25,963 nt of DNA. It comes from Reticulitermes lucifugus. Its lineage: Eukaryota > Arthropoda > Insecta > Blattodea > Rhinotermitidae. Position numbers and translations under genes: made by a program. The stretch spans positions 20,829-46,791 of the forward strand of contig JAKCWW010001717.1 in the NCBI GenBank assembly GCA_026260175.1. The letters are read 5' to 3'. The notes under the pieces are model-generated. The model made no database searches, was not told the origin of the DNA, and saw only the letters and a list, made by a program, of their open reading frames with translations. Below are positions 1 to 10,186 of the stretch, one piece after another (the stretch's first letter is position 1; every line of letters starts with the position of its first letter).

Positions 1-54
<54 letters not shown>
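1..54. repeat. (TG)n microsatellite at window edge
   Basis: Twenty-seven uninterrupted TG dinucleotides start at the first base, so the true tract may extend further left. It is followed by two short ACGTG units. A perfect tract of this length is expected to be length-polymorphic. No coding potential. Confidence 0.98.
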
Positions 55-55
<1 letters not shown>

Positions 56-372
56 CGTGACGTGAAACAATTTGGCAGCTACGCGAAATGTTTTACTTTC
101 GGTTTGACAGTGGAATGAAAAGCAGCAGAAACTAAGAAGTTGGGAATTGTGGGGTCACTTTTGTTTAATTATCTCTTAAACCGTGTAGAAAGTATGTTAC
201 AAAATAAAATGCCTTTCACTTACCACACGACACCACTAGGACACATATTGAGCGAGTTGCGCTACGTTGTTCGTGTCCGGTTTTGACTAAAACTGGAATG
301 CATCCGCAGGTTTCCAAGTTCAGTCGGCCTACTGCAGTATTCCTTAACCGGTGTATCGGGACGTATCTGCGC

Positions 373-620
373 TTTCGACAAGTTCCAAGCCCACCGCTCC
401 CGACGACATGCCTGTGCTGCCGTCGGGTTACAGGCGTGCCACGACATATCAAGTGTGCTGCCATGAGGACCCAGATGTGCCGCGACGTGTAACGTGCTGT
501 CGTGAGGTCTCAGGTGTGCGCAACATATGTGTGTTGCTTTGAGGATCAAAGTGTGATGTGACACATTAGTGTGTTGCCGTGAAGGTCCTGGTAATGCGGT
601 GACATGTCGGTGTTCTGTCT
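373..620. repeat. Degenerate ~40-bp minisatellite (about 6 units)
   Basis: The anchor GTGYTGC or a close variant recurs at 414, 455, 494, 531, 571 and 610, giving spacings of 41, 39, 37, 40 and 39 bp. A still more diverged unit seems to start near 373. Each unit has a GTGCTGCCGTGAGG-like half followed by a CAGGTGTGC-like half ending in an ACATAT-type segment. The units are contiguous, with no spacers. The longest open frame of the window (146 codons, minus strand, 262-702) overlaps this array and owes its length to stop-poor repeats. Period changes that are not multiples of three argue against a coding repeat. Confidence 0.8.
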
Positions 621-1452
621 TGCTGGACGAGAATTTGCGTAATGAAGAGTGGAAAAAGTATCTTCCAGTTGTAGAAATATTATCGCAGTGCTCTATGCAC
701 ATATTGTATTCATTGTATGCATCTTTGAAGACAGATTTTCTGCGGAATTTATGTAGTCTACCTTCCTTCCTTAGCGCGTAGGCTTAACTTCTTCCCGCAT
801 TTATGATGATGCTCGGCGTGCCTCTAAACTACTGCTAAATCCAGTATATTGCGTGCCTGAAAACCTTGAGAAAATTGGGTCAAGGTACTGGTTTATAAGG
901 TCACTTCAGTTGTTGGAGAATAATTCTTGGTGAGACCGTAGAATTTGCTTCTTTTGTACAGGAGATTTTAATATGAAATGCTTAAAGATATAAGAACGTC
1001 ACGATTCTACTCTATAAATAGAAGCGTAACGTCTTTGGTGTGGTGGCATCTCCGTTGAGACAGACATGGATTACGGATCGGGTACTTCGCGTATGTAGCC
1101 ATAATGTCCAAAAGAGAAATCTTTTGTTTTTCCACAGGAAAATTGTTTGCCCTGTAAATGCATGCTGATAGCGACATCAGGAAACAATGTTTCGTGGAGT
1201 AGGCCTATACACTGAATTGCAGATTCAAAGAACGTGTTTCCTTTAGTCAGAGTACTGGGAACTCCTGGTGAACCCAACTCCAGCAGAAGTGATTTTCAGC
1301 TTGACTGACATACTCACCCAATGCTTTGTGTCTGGTAGACGGGTATTCAGGTTGTCCATAAAGTAGATGAATAAACCTAGTGTCGGCATAATTCCTGCGG
1401 GCGTGCTGTAATATAGTGCACAATTATTGCATGGTCACTGACGTTTGTATCC
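621..1452. other. No gene recognised; unique-looking AT-rich DNA
   Basis: No open frame here has recognisable protein similarity, and I see no tRNA-like boxes. Near 1350 there is a short GGTTGTCCATAAAGT string resembling the outer end of some mariner-type inverted repeats. I found no partner end, so I do not call an element. Confidence 0.5.
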
Positions 1453-1516
1453 TACATACATACATACATACATACATACATACATACATACATACATACA
1501 CACATACACACATACA
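1453..1516. repeat. (TACA)n microsatellite
   Basis: Twelve perfect TACA units run from 1453 to 1500, followed by interrupted CACATACA units to about 1516. The perfect core with a degenerate right flank is typical of a slippage-prone tract decaying from one end. Confidence 0.97.
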
Positions 1517-1520
1517 TGTA

Positions 1521-2190
1521 TATCTGCTCGTCAGACCGGCCTCATTATTTAACCTGCAGAAGCAACACTTGGAACCTTGTTAAATACTCTTCTCTTACTG
1601 ACGTAATTTGAGTACTTCCACCCATCGCAGTTTATGTGCTACATAACTCACATGAAATAAACCGAAATCGAAATTCAGATTGCGGTTTTCTTTCCAGAAA
1701 AGATGAAGACTACGTGTGGGTGAGTGTTTCACGTAATGGGACGTTTTTGTCTTCAGATTTCCTACATTTACCGTATTTAAATGCCTTGTGTTCCGCCCAA
1801 GGTCTCCATTACTTACCTTCTTACCCTAGACTCCATGCATGATTCCGTTCTTTCGAACACGTTTCTTTCGGTCCTCAGAAGTTTCGTACTTAAATTTCGA
1901 TTTGTAGCTTCAATTGCATGTATTTTAAGTCACATTTGATGCATAGCTGTGTTGTCATTTAATAATGAATTGCACCCATTTGTGGCCTTGTAGGTGGGGG
2001 CAGTTGGGGTTCGCTGTCGGCACAAAGATCCGTCATTCGTCAATATCGTGATTCTGTGCCAATGTAAAGTTGAAAAGAGTAAAGCACTTTTTGTTTTCTG
2101 AATTTGTGCCGTGAAATTGTTTTCTTACCTTTATAACCATACTAACAAAGGATGTTTAATATATAAAGTCATAAAAATTAAATTAGGAGT
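1521..2190. other. No gene recognised
   Basis: The stretch is AT-rich with only short open frames (the longest is 68 codons, 1636-1842, + strand), none with a recognisable domain. It ends at the 3' side of the mariner remnant. I see no repeat structure or splice-bounded exon I could support. Confidence 0.5.
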
Positions 2191-2204
2191 TATTACAGCG
2201 TTAC

Positions 2205-2640
2205 CTATAACTCATTTAGTACACTGAAGTATCGGTATTTTTCAACATAAACCCCGAACACATTGACGCATTTATCGCATTCTGGCAAGAGTTTAAATAT
2301 TGCATCGCAGCAGAAATTTTACGCTTGCTGTGGCCGCCATTTACGAATATATGTTTCCACTTCTTCATTATTATGAAATCGGCTACCTCCCTTGTGTCAC
2401 TTAAGCGGCCCAAAGTCAGTTACTCCACTCGTACTGCTTTCACTTTCGTTCTTGATGTGATGGAACGTCATGCATGTCTGTTCGACTGTTTTCGAAGTCT
2501 GTGCACCACCATTTTCTGACATGCTGGACTCTCACTACTCCATTGCCATATACGTAGCCTATAGCAACTGGCGGTGAATTTCCATGGGGGAAACGTGTGT
2601 TTCTCTCATAAAAACCGAATCACAATATGAACTTCGCGGG
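2205..2640 (-). pseudogene. mariner-type transposase pseudogene, catalytic core deleted
   Basis: Reading the minus strand, 2640 to about 2440 gives fragments of the N-terminal helix-turn-helix region of a mariner transposase: MEIHRQLL starting at 2585, then after a frame change HVRKW and CTDFENSRTDMHD. About 30 codons later the reading jumps to the family's C terminus: DFGPLK, then a stop, HKGGSRFHNNEEVET, another stop, and KLLPECDKCVNVFGVYVEK, ending with a stop at 2205-2207. Intact mariner transposases are about 340-350 residues and carry a DDD catalytic core between these two parts. That core is absent here, so this is an internal-deletion derivative with further stops and frameshifts. The element ends are not clear: a loose match between 2183 and the reverse complement of about 2755 may be the remains of the inverted repeats. 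Non-functional. The family call rests on motif order that I recognise. Confidence 0.82.
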
Positions 2641-2944
2641 ACCAAGTTTCAATGTCGTTGCCATTGCATATCTTGACCCTTGATTACCATCTGATTTAGT
2701 GACCCTTGCGCCGTCTGTTGCATGCTACCCCTAATACAAGTGCTACCTCCTACCTAAAATGAAATGCGTAACACAAAAGTTACTGGCTAAGTAACCGTAT
2801 TTACTGAACAAGCGTTGTTGGACCAATGTAGTGTCGAGGCTAAGAATCGTTGGAGCTTTACCTTCACTCCCCCTTACAACTTTATGTAGGTCTACCTTTT
2901 TACTTTTCTTGTACATAGAGACCGTGTGATTACACGTAGGATTC

Positions 2945-3075
2945 TGGACCACTCAAGTACTGGGTTGTGGGTTCAAGTTCCGCTCAGGATATACATGTAT
3001 GTTTGCATTTGTGTGTGTTGTGTTTTTCTGTGAAGGCCGAGGCCTTGCGACAGGCCAATCTACCGTCCCTCAAAA
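2945..3075 (+). mobile_element. Diverged, 5'-truncated tRNA-derived SINE
   Basis: A B-box-like GGTTCAAGTTCC lies near 2969-2980, followed by a GT-rich body with GTGTGTTGTG and then CCTTGCGACAGGCC and TACCGTCC. The same order of blocks occurs in the two better copies of this family (14908-15247 and the inverted copy at 24885-25083): B box, GT-rich body, TCTCTGCGACGGGCC, CTCGTCC. I therefore read this as an older member of that family without a recognisable A box. The boundaries are approximate. Confidence 0.6.
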
Positions 3076-3089
3076 TGTCTTTAAGAGAT

Positions 3090-3412
3090 TTCATACTTCG
3101 AGAATAAGTGATAGCTGAAGAAGGGAAGAAGAATGTGTAACATGTAATAGAACACTGATACCAGCACAGCGTATAGTCTGTTAATTGCTACGGCTTTTAG
3201 TTGCCATGTCTAGGACCTTAGGCTTAATAGGTAGCCAGTTTTGATTATTCTTGCGCGTCATTTATTGGTCATTTTTAATTGTGCATTAAATTGTGTTTTT
3301 GTTAGAAGCAACTCATATGAAAATGTCTTATGTGATTATGCAATTAGGCGAAATGTTATGATATTAGCTTAAAGCAAATTGCAACGTAACATACAAATTA
3401 TGTCGTTTAATA
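3090..3412. other. No gene recognised
   Basis: AT-rich sequence between the diverged SINE and the hairpin at 3413. No open frame of note and no repeat that I can support. Confidence 0.5.
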
Positions 3413-3465
3413 CGATCCTATACACGGATCATCGTTAGGCTGATGACGATTCGTGTATAGGATCG
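3413..3465 (+). other. Perfect 14-bp-arm hairpin with hammerhead-like core
   Basis: CGATCCTATACACG at 3413-3426 is exactly complementary to CGTGTATAGGATCG at 3452-3465, with 25 bases between. The right arm lies inside a CTGATGA (3440-3446) ... GAAAC (3465-3469) arrangement, the two conserved strands of a hammerhead ribozyme core. Between them GATTC and GGATC could form a stem II. GAAAC is followed by ATGTA, which could make a minimal stem III and a GUA cleavage triplet. There is one extra base between CTGATGA and stem II, and no good stem I, so activity is doubtful. The hairpin is directly visible. The ribozyme reading is inference. Confidence 0.65.
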
Positions 3466-3507
3466 AAACATGTAACTTAAAAATTTGAAATAAATAACAA
3501 TTATTAA

Positions 3508-3728
3508 TAATATCTCACTACCAACTAAATGCACATTTATTAAAGAAACCAATATAAGGTTTTTCTAAAATCGTCTAAAAGGCTCCTACATATGTTTCGG
3601 TTTCTATGAAACCATCATCAGGGGGTCACTGGATTGTACTTATCAAATGCCGTCCATGTGTTCCTCTATCAGAAAAACCTTATATTGTTTTTTTAATAAA
3701 TGTGCATTTAGTTGGTAGTGAGATATTA
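3508..3728. mobile_element. 221-bp terminal-inverted-repeat element (MITE-like)
   Basis: The left arm 3508-3566 and the right arm 3671-3728 are near-perfect reverse complements (59 and 58 bp, a couple of mismatches and one indel), starting TAATATCTCACTACC and ending in its complement. Both outer ends read TA, compatible with a TA target duplication of the Tc1/mariner type, but that cannot be distinguished from a palindromic end. The centre has no coding capacity. On the minus strand it holds CTGATGA (3621-3615), a GGTTTC/GAAACC hairpin and GAAAC (3598-3594), a second hammerhead-like core. It lies about 40 bp from the hairpin at 3413, which carries the same core on the opposite strand. The family is unknown to me. 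Confidence 0.8.
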
Positions 3729-4046
3729 GTTACTGAAAATGCACGGTGAACCTAGAATAAAAAATAACAGTTGTGTTTAGACTGATCTTGCTTTCATATT
3801 GAAAGACAGTAAAAGGAAAGGGGATGACAAACGTCAAAGTAATAAAATTACTTTCCGCTCGTATCTTACGCTGTTACATTTAATGTCAGCCTGATTTGTC
3901 ACAGGGAACGAGTGGCGCATACTGATCCGGAGGTCAGATGTAACGGAAGGGTACAAAATGCAATTTTTACCCTTTATGTCCCCTCAAAGAAATTAAAATT
4001 TGATCATCCAGCATTTTCGAAGGTGACAACAACAGTAACAACAATA
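3729..4046. other. No gene recognised
   Basis: AT-rich spacer with no open frame of interest. It ends in an imperfect CAACAA/GTAACAA run that leads into the TAA microsatellite. Confidence 0.5.
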
Positions 4047-4069
4047 TAATAATAATAATAATAATAATA
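4047..4069. repeat. (TAA)n microsatellite
   Basis: Between seven and eight perfect TAA units, preceded by an interrupted ACA/AAC-type run from about 4026. A second AT-rich run of related trinucleotides (TAGTAATAATGATAATAATAG type) follows at about 4230-4275. Confidence 0.95.
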
Positions 4070-4674
4070 GTCTAATACAGAAAGCAGCAACACTTAATAG
4101 ATGCCGTATAGTCAGAAAGTTGTTGGCAGAACAGTGAATAAGAAGTGCTTGGTCAGTGAGACCGTACTGTTTTGAGAACCAGCTAAACTGTTATGAAGTG
4201 AGGAATGTGGATGGTGAAGATGATGATATAGTAGTAGTAATAATGATAATAATAGTAATAGCAATAGCAATAACAGGAAATATGAAAGTAATCACACACA
4301 ACCATTATGTGCAGAAGAGGGAATCAAATCTACAATTCTTACCTAATATATTTCGGTCATTTGAAATGAAATCCCGCTCTTTAATTTAGTAATCTAATTT
4401 TTCAATAACCACATAATGTGTGAAAGCAGTCATATCCTTACAATTCTGAGTACCAACATTTCATACTGAACAATATTCCCATTCCCTTTTACTTTTTTAA
4501 AGTAATATTGTTATGTATTCATAGAGGTTAACGTCCAAATATTATGAAAACTTTTATCATTTTATTCTTTCATAGAATCAGAAAAACACAGAGAATAAGT
4601 AAGATACAATGTTCAGAAAGAAATACAGTCTTAATAATATGAAACAGTGATTTGAGGTATCGACCGCGTTATTG

Positions 4675-4884
4675 TTGAGGAAGCACTCCTTCTTGGTTGT
4701 TGCGTCGTGTGAAGGGGTAATTTGTTCCCAACGTTTCGAAGAAACGTACCGCCTGTATCCCCTGGTTTGTGAGTGAATTCAGGGACTCGTAACCCTGAAG
4801 ATAAAGGCGGTACGTTCCTTCGAAACATCGTGTAGCAAATACCCCACTGCACAGTGCAACAAACCAGAAGACATGCTTCCTCAA
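4675..4884. mobile_element. Foldback repeat with two 85-bp arms
   Basis: Bases 4675-4759 and 4800-4884 are inverted copies of each other. By my hand alignment they match at 64 of 85 positions without gaps, with a 40-bp spacer that itself contains a TCAGGG/CCCTGA hairpin. Both arms start TTGAGGAAGC and share TTTCGAAG and ACGTACCGCCT blocks. Minus-strand translation gives FEGTYRLYLQG and YPFTRRNNQEG, which I associate with a short repeat module dispersed in cockroach and termite DNA (other copies here near 14170, 16260 and 19340). The structure is directly seen. The family name and mobility are uncertain. Confidence 0.7.
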
Positions 4885-4889
4885 TACGA

Positions 4890-7800
4890 AAACAGGTTTG
4901 GAACTAATAAAATCTTCCAGCGCCGTGTCATTTCCCGTGAGTAAAGCGGAAACCTTGTCGCTACACTAGCCGTATCTTTCGCTGCAGTATTCTTCTCTCT
5001 CTCTGTCGCTTATTACACAAGTGACAGGAAGGTTAGTTGTTGTCATCGTCGCTTTACTGACATTTAAATGGACACGTGGACAACATTCCACACTGCCTTC
5101 TCTCTCACAAAACACACACACACACACTCACACACTCCTCAAACGGAAATATTAACGACTAATCCGGTGCTGTAGCCTTTTAGCAAATGAGCTATATAAA
5201 TTGTATATTACACAGAGTAATAATTTTTGGGAAGAGGATTTACACGTTTTCTCTTATTTCTTAGTACAGAAAGAAGTCATTTTCTCCATTTCAGTGGTAT
5301 AGCGGCGCTGAAATGTGTGTACCGGAAAATTCGCCACTGGAACAGATACTTATTTTCTGAAAAGGCTTTCGAATGTAGATTCATGCTACCCCGCTCCGTT
5401 TTGCAATTCTTTCTCGCATGACTCGTCTTAGCTCGAAGGAATGCCCCCAGCGCATCGTGCTTTAAATTTTGTCTCTGCTATTCGACAGCAACAGAAGTTG
5501 GGTTTGAGGGGATTCGTTTAATACGTATAAAAAATATGCAGCGTGTAGAGAAAGAGTAATTGCCGTTTTAAACGGACAGAGATGTGGTGACCGCCCGAAG
5601 TATTTCCTTTTCAGGGCTACGATTAAAGTACGGGTTTTCAAATTGTGATTTTGCGAACATGCTTGTGACAGCGAGCCGACCTACACTAGTTCAGCCCCTG
5701 CGCGACGTCACATAATGAAAAAATCTGTAGCTGTCTTACGCTGTACCAAACAATCCGTCAGTGAGGAGCTAGTGAGGAGTTACCTCGTCACCCAACTCCA
5801 GAGCAGGAACACCACCTCTTTAACAGATTCATTCACCTTGTAACATATTCACAACTACCATACGAATATCTGCCTGATCTGTAAGTTGAGCACATGCCAT
5901 TCCGTGGTGACGTGGGACCGATTTGATAATCTCTCTGCCCGTTTCGTATTCAAAGCATTTTGTTTACTGAAAATTACCAAGTTGTCTGTACTACGGATTT
6001 CAGGATTCTGCTTTCGTGTATTGCAGATGTAATGTAACAGGATGTACTCTTGAGTGAAGCAGGCTGTTTAATTTAAATTTGTCATAAATCTAAGGTCAGA
6101 TGAAAGCTGTCTTCATTGTTAAATACAGTTGTAGAGTGTATCCAGCATACGTAGAAGGCGTTGGTGCAATGGAGTATGGCCTATTTTGCTAGAGTTACCC
6201 ACATTAAAGAAAGTGAAAGTACTATTGTAGACACCAGCCTCCAGAATGGAATTGCTTTAAAGTTGTCGTCACCTGGACATGCTGTAGTGAGTGAGTGAGT
6301 GTGTTAGGGTGGAAGTTTAGAGAAGACTAGGAGGAGAGTGTTGTGTTAGAGGTTATAGTGCACACCTGAGACCTGGTTGGTAGGGGTTGGTCGGTCGGCT
6401 ACACCCTGCGATATGTCATCCTCCTGTTTTCCTTCCTAGCATCTTCCTTCTCCCTCGTGCTACAATACACACGAGAACAACGCAATTTTCTCGTACTAAT
6501 GGGATAGTTTCCCAAGGCAGAATTGTGTGGTAGTAGCTGGAGAGCAAAGTTTCAATAGTACTGACTTTTGTGTAAGATCGAGAATGCATGTGTTTTGTGT
6601 TCTAGCAACCGGGCTTTGACCCCGAAACACTGCGGTATTGGTTAAGAGTTACCTCAGTTTGCCTTATCGTATTCAGACGATGTCTGTTGTTATTTCATCC
6701 ATTATGTTATGATGCTGTATTAGCTAATGAGTTGTGTCTTAGAAGTGGATATAATGGGATGTCGTAAATCGCGCGTCGCGAGGAAGCTTATCGTAGAATC
6801 CTGTGGTGGTATTTGCTTGGAGAGACGGAGGGAGAGCAACCGAAACATAGGAATTTCTTCAGTTGAACAGGATAGCGCCCGAACGTGTGATGCGTTACCG
6901 CTTTTCTAATCCGTTGAATGCCGCCAATCAGTCCACAGATATTTACGAACTCGGATAGTAAGGTTTCATGTCGTATAATTTGGTGAGTAAAGAGCGTTGG
7001 AACATTCCGCACACAGCTGTGATCTGGCGCCGAGTGACTGTCATATGTTTCTAGCACAAACAGTATCTTTGCCGTCACAAATCTAAGAAGATCGCGAGCT
7101 GTGAACAGTTGTGACGCGATGGCTGATAACACAGGACACGGACTGATATGAAAAGGGAACAGAATCATGAATTATGAATGCCTCGGTAGTGGCGGGGACC
7201 ACGTCGAAGAGTAATTGGTTAGAAGCACTATTAAATTTCAGCTGTTCGTATCAGAATTTAAATTAAAAGAAAGCGAAAAGATGCGCATTGCAAACTTATT
7301 TCCTGGCCGTGTTTAGCGGAACTTTCATTGGTTGAGATGATACACAGCTTTAGGCTGTTGCGGTAATAGTATGGTCACCATTCGTGGTCTAAGCAGCAAC
7401 TTCCCATTCCATGAGTGAATTAATTGCTGACTGTAAATTGTGAAGTTGTAGTTGTTGGTTCTGAGCCAGGCGATCCACCATTGGGGGTGTAAAGTCGTGC
7501 TGTGTGGCGGGATGATTGAACCTGACGGAGACTGAGCGTGGAAGTGCTTGGAGGGGGCCTTGGATTCCGCGTGGAAAGTGTGACTCTCAGTTCGAATCAA
7601 GACTGACAGATGTAGGTGCTAGAGTGCATGTCTGGTGACGTCCGTCTGGGTAAATAGCAGGTGCTGCGAACCCCGCGGAGGCGAGAGACAGAGAAACAGT
7701 TTGTTGAAGGAGACGTATCAGACAATGCAGCAAATACATAATAAGCTTGTTGTACGGACGAATTTCACTGGTATTGAACAAGAATGCAAATCGTGTATGT

Positions 7801-8432
7801 ATTCCATGACGAAGTACAGAGATTTTTACCTCGCCATTCTTTACTTTCATAATGTTATGCGTTGTTACGTTGCACGCGTGTGTATTTTTATTTATACCCA
7901 TAGGAAAATTACAGCCTTTCCTGCACCGATTTTCACGTAACATACAAGTGCTCAACAGCAGATCTCTAATACCGAATTTTACCAAAATCGGACAATAAAT
8001 GTAGAAATTACGGGTAGGAATTCCTTTAGGCCCTCAAGTAAAGCACGGCTTCCACTACGCCAATTTTTGTGAAACTCACAGTCATGCACTACATTCTTCT
8101 AGATAATTGTCTTACTGAATTTTATCGAAATAGGATGTTTCGTCAATATAACGACTGTTTGAATTTATACTCGCCAGTTATCACAATCGGCTCATGTCAA
8201 GTGAACGGGTAGCTGTTTTTTTTCAAGTCCATCTATTAAGTAATCTTTTGGTCGCCATTAGCAACGTATAGACACGCGTTTCTTAATCAGGCCACGGGTC
8301 GAAGAACAGCGAAGCGTGTATTATCTTCGTGATTGCGTCACGTATTGACTACATTCGTTCAGTGTATGCACGGACAGAACGGCTACGACTGTCTTCTTAA
8401 CACATTTCATTGTCGTCGGTACATCTTCAACT
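4890..8432. other. 3.5 kb with no supported gene
   Basis: I read both strands and found no recognisable protein domain and no convincing exon. Minor contents: an interrupted (CA)n tract at 5112-5136, a TC-rich run near 4991-5006, and a GTGAGTGAGTG run near 6290. A B-box-like AGTTCGAATC near 7589-7598 could be a SINE remnant, but I see no A box or family body around it. Open frames of up to 132 codons at 7587-7985 (minus) overlap one of 101 codons on the plus strand, and neither resembles a known family. Confidence 0.55.
5112..5136. repeat. (CA)n microsatellite, interrupted
   Basis: Alternating CA repeated with a single T interruption near 5129. Short and probably only mildly length-variable. 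Confidence 0.9.
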
Positions 8433-8694
8433 CAGGGGTGCACAAATCCCCAGCGCCCGGCCGCTCGTGCGATTGAATTTTGTATGGCGGCGCTTAATAT
8501 TTTAAGTATAATTACTGCAGTCGTTTCCTTATATAAAAAACGTTTATCAGTTCACATGCACCGAGCAGAAAGCGCCAGTTAACAGTGATGTTTACAGGTC
8601 ATTCCACATTTTGGGTCGACTCCTTCGAGTCACCCTTCTGACGACTAGAATTTGGAGATGGCTTCTAGATCCTTGGAAAATTTGTGGAACCCTG
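8433..8694. mobile_element. Possible short non-autonomous hAT remnant
   Basis: CAGGGGTGCACAAAT at 8433-8447 matches the reverse complement of 8680-8694 (CAGGGTTCCACAAAT) at 13 of 15 positions, in inverted orientation and 262 bp end to end. Such ends fit the CAGNGGTNNNCAAA form of many hAT elements, and a GC-rich block (GCGCCCGGCCG) sits just inside the left end, as is common in that superfamily. Against this, the flanking octamers CTTCAACT and ATGACGTG do not match, so no target-site duplication supports the insertion. It may be decayed or a coincidence. Confidence 0.35.
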
Positions 8695-8702
8695 ATGACG
8701 TG

Positions 8703-10129
8703 ATGTCTCACGTGCAGCGGTCCAGTCTACCTGTAGTAGTCACCACAGGCCTGATATTTCACCACCAAACACCTATATGTTACAAGCGCCATTCCTCCCT
8801 AGTCTCCTCTGATTTTCAATTTTTGTTTATCATATTAAGTTGGATGATACCTAACTTCTACAGGTGGTGTAGCATCATTAAGAGCCTATGAATCATCATT
8901 TATATTGAAAGACGCTCTTGCTCGCTGATACGATGTCGTTCATAGACTACGTTAGATCACAGTGTCTTCGTATCGTCTGGGTTCCACACAAGGTCTGTAT
9001 CCTGGATCGCAAAATGAGGTTCAACGTTATGGACCACATGGATGCAAGATCTAAGTTTGCGAGTCACACATGATAATCTTGTCTTTTAGGACTATATACC
9101 TGACACGTAATCGACTCTGCTGTATGCGTGAGGCTGACGTGTCACCAGATATCTCAACACGTACTGAACGTGAGCCCATTAGCCAAGAACTACATTTCTT
9201 CGATACTGCTGTCCATACCAAAAGTTAAATCATGCTTCCAGTTCGAGCTGAACCACGGAGTTTTAAACCCTTCATTACCACACGATTATGATTTACAGCT
9301 GATTTTTTACAGCTTGTCGTGCGTCATATTTGTACGTCATGACCAGTGTTCACTGGGACGGATACAGACTTAGTTTCTTAAAACAATATTAGCGTATAAT
9401 CAGCTGGATCGTCAGTGTAGGAGTGACGATGCATGTTGCAATGTAGAGATGACATATTTACGGATGTAAATCTAAGTTTCGTAAGCTAACACACTGTGCA
9501 ACACTGCCTGGATCAGTCAGATGGAGATGTCATTGTACCTGAAGTTCTGCTTCACGTTTCCGACGTATATTACATATAAACGAATGGGCAGCAGATGCAG
9601 ATCTCAGCATACTTATTTTAAAATTTTAGGTCACCAAAGCAGTGTGAACCGTGTTGCATGCCGTGCTAGTAGTGGATAGAAATGATGGGAAATGATATAA
9701 CAAAAGACACAGTAATAATTCCTACGTTCTGGTTCATAACGGCTTTATTGTGCTAAAACAAGTGTGACATCTTATATGTAATATCCCTGGTGCGAGTCAC
9801 ACTCCAATTGCCATGGTTATGGACTTGCAGTGTGGTTGTGAGGTACGCGTTGAGGTAGAAGAAAAAGTTAAGCGTCGACTGTTTTCTGTGAGGTCCATGC
9901 TGAGGCTGATGAAACAGCTGAGCATCTTGCATGTAATACAACATAGTACAACCAGGTGGCAGCACTCCCATGGATGAAATGGACCAGATCACAGCCTTAA
10001 TATGCCACGAAATACTTGTCTAGATATCAAAATGTATTTTCGTTTTCGTATATCCGCGTTGATAGGCCTCTATAAACAAACGAACGATCAAAGAGGCCAT
10101 TGATTAGTGCTTGAATATTATGGCAGCCT
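8703..10129. other. 1.4 kb with no supported gene
   Basis: Only short open frames occur (81 codons at 9128-9373 on +, 79 codons at 9753-9992 on -), without recognisable domains. I see no tandem repeat or terminal inverted repeat that I can support. Confidence 0.5.
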
Positions 10130-10186
10130 GTTATGTGAGGGGTACATGGCTAGTATGTTCTTAATGACTGAGCTACCTGGGTAAGT
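10130..10186 (-). repeat. Possible 5' fragment of a tRNA-like SINE
   Basis: The minus strand reads ACCCAGGTAGCTCAGTC and then TAAGAAC, which resembles a tRNA D-arm or polymerase III A box as used by tRNA-derived SINEs. No B box (GGTTCRANNC) follows at the proper distance, so at most this is a truncated head. It shares no body sequence with the two SINE families found elsewhere in the window. Confidence 0.25.

Noticed and set aside
373..620. CRISPR array
   Set aside because: Repeat units are contiguous and degenerate, with no unique spacers, and the genome is eukaryotic.
262..702. 146-codon minus-strand open frame as a gene
   Set aside because: It lies across a degenerate minisatellite whose unit-length changes are not multiples of three, and it has no recognisable domain.
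1350..1372. Solo mariner inverted repeat (GGTTGTCCATAAAGT)
   Set aside because: No partner end or target duplication, and a single short match is not enough.
4795..4826. Third hammerhead-like core (CTGAAGA...GAAAC)
   Set aside because: Stem II is offset by two bases on one side and one on the other, and the sequence is explained by the repeat module in the foldback arm. It is noted only as a weak echo.
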